DNA from: Coffea arabica
Lineage: Eukaryota > Streptophyta > Magnoliopsida > Gentianales > Rubiaceae
Assembly: GCF_036785885.1 (NCBI RefSeq)
Contig: NC_092310.1
Location: forward strand, 8,060,001-8,124,000
DNA: 64,000 nt
Reading direction: 5' to 3'
In this document: positions 59,161 to 64,000 of the stretch, piece after piece
Numbering within the stretch: position 1 is the stretch's first letter
Layout: each line of letters begins with the position of its first letter
Program-made: the position numbers and the translations under genes
Notes under the pieces: generated by a model
The model's input: the letters and a program-made list of their open reading frames with translations, nothing else
What the model was told of the DNA's origin: nothing
The model's database searches: none

Positions 59161-60579
59161 GTTCGCATAATTTTACCATAGAGGCTTCAGTCAACATTGT
59201 GGTAGTGTCCTAATTTTTCATTTAAAGGAACGCTACTATTGTCACACAAGATTTGTCGAAATCAGAGGTTTAGTAGTACTAACAAAAGTATCATACAAAC
59301 GGACAAAAACAGGTTTGCTCTTTTTCCCACTCAACGCAACTTCCCAATTTTCTTTGTTCCAGGAATATTACGCAAAGAGTACTTTTCCATTTTTGGGGTA
59401 CTTTAAGTATCATACACATGTATATGCAGCTGGAGTCTTGTAGGTTTGGTGTGTGAGAACATGAAAGGAAGTTTTGTCCTATGTTGGTGAGAACTTGCCT
59501 AATATTCTTTGGAAAAATTTTGGACACGGAGACCAGTCTTAAAATAAAAAGCGTGGTGCAAGCTTGAACTAATTCATAAATGACGTTCATAGTTCATACC
59601 AACAAAAAAGTATTTTCATATTTTCTGAAATATTTTAACTGTATGGTGCCCAATCGCTCAATTTTTTTATCGACACAATAAATTCTATTTTACAACTAAT
59701 TCTACTTTGTGTCAAGGAAAGAGAACCTAAAGTGGTCAAAGGAAAATCCGATGAACTACCACTGATCCAGATAGATGCTTACGTATTCGTTGACAAAATT
59801 TTTAAACAAACCTAAATATTAGAATGAATGTCAGGGGATTTAATCCTTGATCTATATTCAAGTAAAGTTTTAAAACTTGTTAGCCAAAGAGTAGGTTCAA
59901 TAGGGGATTCATTAGTTCTCCCGTTACCACATGTCAGTATAGACCTCGGGACCAAATGGGCCACTTATCATTGGGCGGCATATAAGCCACAAGGTTTTGG
60001 GGAAAAATATGTCTCTTGTCCTAATTCAACTATGCTTGATTTTGTCTTCATTTTCACGACTTCGATGAACGTTCCTTCAAATGTGATCCAGACATCAAAT
60101 ACTGAAATTTACTCCTAATGACTTTGGTTTTTGGGGAATTTGATCCATTCAAGGAGACAAAACTATGTATTGGTGATTCTCAAATATCTCTCTCTCTCTC
60201 TTTCTCTTTTTTGAAAAATATATTGAGTCTTGATTACTTAAAGGGCAAAATTCAGAAAATCCTTGCGTAATCTTTGCTAAAGTCAAGAAACTCCCGCTCT
60301 TGTTCAGAGCCTCTGGGCTTCGAATTGAACTGGAATTTGGATATTGAGAAAAAAAATAAAAAAGAATTACTGAACCTGATATGCTGTTCTCTGTCAATCA
60401 TGAAATGTATTTTTGAGAATCTAAAATTAGGGGGCTACTGTGATTAAATGAATGATGCCAAAATTACCTCCTACAAGCAGTGTGAAGTTGACAATACTAC
60501 TCGGCATTCAGATTTTTTTTTTTTTACTATATACTTATGAGCAAATGGACGAGTTACATACATACATAGATTACATACT

Positions 60580-60652
<73 letters not shown>

Positions 60653-61982
60653 TTTCTGTTTTTTATTTATTTTATTATTTTTTAATCAAAAGAAAACTTC
60701 AAACCTTACAAAGGATAAATCAAATGACGTGTTTTCTTTACATTTCCAATTCATTAATAATGTATGCGTATGGATACAGTCAAAGTGGCATGCATCTCGA
60801 CAAAATCAATACAGGACTCTGACTGGATGAATAGTTTTGACAAAATCAACATCACGGGCTGACTACTTTTACACTCCAGAGTAATATATAACTAGAGAAA
60901 ATGTTAAATTAAGTTGAATTTGGGAAATGACAGATGTACATTTTGTGCTGCTAGTTGAAGTCCCTGTATCTATTATTATTTTTTATCATCGTTATTTTAT
61001 TTATACTATTATTATTTTATTTTATTTTAATTTATCTAAAGAAAGGTCTAATTGAATTTACGGAAGACTGATGAGAACGAAATCGTCATCGAACCAAACG
61101 AATATACTATCCGTTCATATGAATTTTTTTTGGAAAATCACATATTATAATAATTAATGAGAGACAAAATTTTTGAACTCTTGATCTCCCACTCTATCAG
61201 AATTCTGTTAAAGTGATTTGTCAAGAACAAGTGATAGTTTACGTATAAATTTTAGCAACCTTTTATCATGAAAGTATCAAAATTTGAAACTGGATGGTAA
61301 TCTTTTGTACAAAAGTTTATATGAAACTACTAACATTTGCCAAGTAATTGGTCCAATTTTTCAAGAAAGACAAATTTTTGCAGTTCATGTCCGCCCATCT
61401 TGCTAATTCAACAAAATCGACAAATCAATTCAACAACCTCGACGCGAAGCTGATTTATCAAAACCTCTCAACAAATCAAACAAAGCCATCAACAAATCAA
61501 ATGAAAGGAGTGAAGTCAAATTAAAACAAAATTTGAAATGAACCTGCATATGAGCCGCCGACATTGAGGGTTTCTAATCTTGGCTTCCGGCGCAACGTTG
61601 GAGTCCAAAAGGGCAAGGACACAACTACTACCATTATGCATTGACGATAAGGTCAATTTTGTAAAACGAATTTCCTCGAACCTTAGTGGTGGGCACCAGC
61701 CAAAGGCTGGTCATTGGGCTGGTGATTAAGTTTCTGTCTTTATTAGGCGTCTTTTGGTCAACATTGTCTGCTACTAGTTGAAGTTATGGTTCATTACTCA
61801 TTAGCTGAGTGTCAAAGTTCAGACAACCACACTAATTGAGTTAGTAGCTGCTGCTCCTTCTGTGTCCTAGATTATGAAGTTAATTCAATGCTAGTGCAAG
61901 GATCTGCGATCGTGGAGCATATGAGTTGAGCCCGAAAGTCTTTCACTTAGTATAAGAAGACAATAAGATTAAGGGGCATCAT

Positions 61983-61986
<4 letters not shown>
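59161..61986. other. Intergenic region, no gene seen
   Basis: AT-rich. It contains a (TC)n run near 60189-60210 and a long (AT)n run at 60580-60650. No coding similarity is recognised. The last few hundred bases form the kinase promoter. Confidence 0.5.
60580..60650. repeat. (AT)n microsatellite with two ATGTAT interruptions
   Basis: About 70 bases of alternating A and T, with GT steps near 60599 and 60617. Confidence 0.97.

Positions 61987-62028
<42 letters not shown>
61987..62028. repeat. (TA)n microsatellite in the kinase gene promoter
   Basis: About 40 bases of pure TA repeat end 57 bases before the ATG at 62085. It occupies the place where a TATA box or 5' UTR is expected. Confidence 0.97.
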
Positions 62029-62030
<2 letters not shown>

Positions 62031-62084
62031 AATCAGTATTTTGACCTGTTTGATTTTTTCGTGTTGCCTAAACCATTTTCTGCA

Positions 62085-64000
62085 ATGGCTTCTGCATCCT
62101 TTCGTCTCAGTTTGTTTATATCTATGTTCTCAGTTTGTGTTTTGGCTCAAAATGATGGCAGTTTGGCTGTGGGTAGCACTCTAACTGCAAAAGAAGCATC
62201 CAGCCCGTGGCTCTCACCTTCGGGTGATTTTGCGTTTGGATTTCTTCATCTTCAAGAAAATGATATGTTCTTGCTCTCCATATGGTATGACAAGATACCA
62301 GACAAAACTGTAGCCTGGTATGTCAATCCGGTTCCACGAGGATCCTCTGTGGTGCTCGATGCCCAAACAGGTTTGGTGCTACGTGACCCTGGAGGGGTAA
62401 CACTCTGGAGAACTGACGGCTTTTCTGGTGCAGTTAATCATGGTTTTATGAATGATACAGGCAATTTTATCCTTAAGGATAGAAATTACACCTGGATATG
62501 GGAAAGTTTTGGATTTGCGAGTGATACAATATTGCCATTGCAAGAGCTGGTTTATGGAAGCGTTCTTAATTCCAGACAATCAGAAAGTAACTTCACGCGA
62601 GGAAGATTTTATCTTCGCTTTCTTGATGACGGGAATTTGGTTCTTCGGACAAATAGTTTGCCAAGTTCGGGTAATGATACTGAATATTACAACAGCCACA
62701 CTTCTGATCCTAAAAATTCATCAGATCCTGTTTACCGAGTTATCTTTAACAGCACGGGGTCTTTGTATATGTTGAAAAAGAGCAACCAAACATTACAACT
62801 CACTCCGCTCTCTGTACGCTCAGCCTCTGAATATTATTACAGGGCAAAACTAGATTTTGATGGAGTGTTCACTTATTATTCCCATCCTAGGAATTTCACC
62901 GGCAACTCAACCTGGACCGTCCTTTGGGCCGTGCCAGAAGATATATGTTCTGACTTGGATGGAGTTCCAGGCGGTGGGCCTTGTGGCAGCAACAGCATTT
63001 GCAGCCTTGTTGATAGAAAACCAGTTTGTGAGTGTCCAAAAGGATATACACTGCTTGATCCATATGATAAGTATGGTAGCTGCATGCCAAATTTTAATCA
63101 AAGCTGTGGTGACGTCGAGAAGCTCTCTGCAGAGGATCTATATGATACTTGGGTAGCCAGTGACCTTTACTGGCCAAAATCTGACTACGAGGAAATAAGT
63201 CTATCTACTGAAACAGGTTGCAGAAAAGCATGCTTGGAGGATTGTTTATGTGCTGTTGCAATTTCGAGAAACAATAGCTGTTGGAAGAAGAAGCTGCCCC
63301 TCTCTAGTGGGAGGATAGCCACAAACCTCAGTTCCAAAGTTTTCCTGAAGTATAGAAAAAGTGATGTTGCTCTACAAAATCCATGTCTAGAAGGACCAAA
63401 GTCGAAGGACCGAGGAACTCTGATACTTGTGGAGTCTCTGTTTCTTGGCAGCTCTTTGTTGCTTAACATCCTATTTATTGGAACCGCTTGTTTTGGCTTT
63501 CAAGTCATCTATCAAAAGAGGAAGTCAAATTTTCATCTACATAACGAGGCTGTGGAAACAAATTTGCGTATTTTCTCATACAAAGAACTTGCAAAAGCTA
63601 CAAATCATTTTGAGGAAGAATTGGGGAGGGGATCATTTGGAATCGTTTACAAAGGTGAGACAAACGTGAGTTTGACCAACAAGATTAATGTTGCAGTGAA
63701 GAAGTTAGATAGAGTGGCTCGAGATGCAGAAAAGGAATTTCTTGCTGAAGTAAATTCAATTGGTCAGACAAATCACAAGCATTTGGTCCGCCTACTTGGA
63801 GCCTGTTATGAAAATCAGCACCGGTTGTTGGTGTACGAGTATATGCGGAATGGCACACTTGCAAGCCTCCTGTTAGGTGATGCAATACCGAGCTGGAAAC
63901 TAAGGACCCAAATTGCAATAGGGATTGCAAGGGGACTCGTATACCTACATGAAGAATGCAGTTCTCCGATGATCCACTGTGACATAAAGCCTCAAAACAT
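62085..64000 (+). CDS. G-type lectin S-receptor-like serine/threonine kinase (partial, runs off the window)
   Basis: One open frame of 638 codons has no intron. A signal peptide (residues 1-22, FRLSLFISMFSVCVLA) is followed by a mannose-binding B-lectin domain (about 25-150, PWLSPSGDFAFGF, WYDKIPDKTVAW, GNFILKDRN). A cysteine-rich EGF-like region lies at about 283-325 (CGSNSICSLV, CECPKGY). A PAN-like segment lies at about 376-410 (CRKACLEDCLCAVAI). A transmembrane helix lies at about 446-474. The kinase domain starts near 508 with the GRGSFGIVYKG loop (about 513), the lysine of VAVKKL (540), and HCDIKPQN at about 631. The HCD in place of HRD makes it a non-RD kinase, a class linked to immune signalling. 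It acts at the plasma membrane. It most resembles the LECRK-like clade of G-type lectin kinases. The C-terminal half of the kinase domain lies beyond the window. No damage is seen. Confidence 0.95.
   Translation, partial: MASASFRLSLFISMFSVCVLAQNDGSLAVGSTLTAKEASSPWLSPSGDFAFGFLHLQENDMFLLSIWYDKIPDKTVAWYVNPVPRGSSVVLDAQTGLVLRDPGGVTLWRTDGFSGAVNHGFMNDTGNFILKDRNYTWIWESFGFASDTILPLQELVYGSVLNSRQSESNFTRGRFYLRFLDDGNLVLRTNSLPSSGNDTEYYNSHTSDPKNSSDPVYRVIFNSTGSLYMLKKSNQTLQLTPLSVRSASEYYYRAKLDFDGVFTYYSHPRNFTGNSTWTVLWAVPEDICSDLDGVPGGGPCGSNSICSLVDRKPVCECPKGYTLLDPYDKYGSCMPNFNQSCGDVEKLSAEDLYDTWVASDLYWPKSDYEEISLSTETGCRKACLEDCLCAVAISRNNSCWKKKLPLSSGRIATNLSSKVFLKYRKSDVALQNPCLEGPKSKDRGTLILVESLFLGSSLLLNILFIGTACFGFQVIYQKRKSNFHLHNEAVETNLRIFSYKELAKATNHFEEELGRGSFGIVYKGETNVSLTNKINVAVKKLDRVARDAEKEFLAEVNSIGQTNHKHLVRLLGACYENQHRLLVYEYMRNGTLASLLLGDAIPSWKLRTQIAIGIARGLVYLHEECSSPMIHCDIKPQN

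Noticed and set aside
60452-60830. Tyr/Ile-rich open frames
   Set aside because: They are translated from the (AT)n microsatellite.
62452-63156. Several open frames on both strands under the lectin kinase
   Set aside because: They are shadows of the single 638-codon kinase frame.
1-64000. tRNA, rRNA or CRISPR features
   Set aside because: No tRNA-like box A/box B fold, rRNA sequence or regularly spaced repeat-spacer array was seen; the only tRNA-like matches are retrotransposon primer sites.

Overview
This is a window of plant nuclear DNA, almost certainly from a eudicot. Genes have GT-AG introns in AT-rich surroundings. Mobile DNA is typical of plants: Ty3/gypsy and Ty1/copia LTR elements, L1-type LINEs, Mutator-like elements with 9-bp target duplications and hAT elements with 8-bp duplications. 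Protein families (AOP-like dioxygenase, S28 carboxypeptidase, G-type lectin kinase, CYP81-like P450, FRIGIDA) are plant types. I cannot name the species.

Only two gene models look intact. One is a three-exon 2-oxoglutarate/Fe(II) dioxygenase at 8850-10618 (+). The other is an intronless G-type lectin receptor-like kinase that starts at 62085 (+) and runs off the window end inside its kinase domain. A third gene, an S28 Pro-X carboxypeptidase at 23012-29874 (+), is recognisable exon by exon but dead: frameshifts, a 2.8-kb solo LTR inside an exon, and a probably lost splice acceptor.

Layout. 1-3388: 5' end of a decayed Athila-like gypsy element on the minus strand. 3389-7900: a nest in which a GA/CT-rich foldback element holds a P450-carrying Mutator-like element and a solo copia LTR, next to gypsy pol debris. 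8700-10620: dioxygenase gene. 13255-16924: solo gypsy LTR. 18030-22038: foldback element, short copia-type element (two LTRs plus a gag remnant), and a hAT element. 22910-29874: carboxypeptidase pseudogene with its solo LTR and a MULE MITE. 32656-33223: possible solo LTR. 34565-38542: L1 LINE. 40853-42279: MULE carrying a FRIGIDA fragment. 43596-44364: second MULE MITE. 44860-51000: a promoter-like start followed by a T-rich, apparently noncoding array of about 1.2-kb units in a 2.36-kb higher-order pattern. 53583-59142: three clustered LINE insertions, one split by a hAT MITE. 59161-62084: microsatellites and the kinase promoter.

The genes show no common pathway. The main story is transposon biology: gene-fragment capture, exon disruption and insertions that can be dated relative to one another. 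Boundaries marked by target-site duplications were read directly from the sequence. Family names rest on recognised protein motifs, not on database searches.
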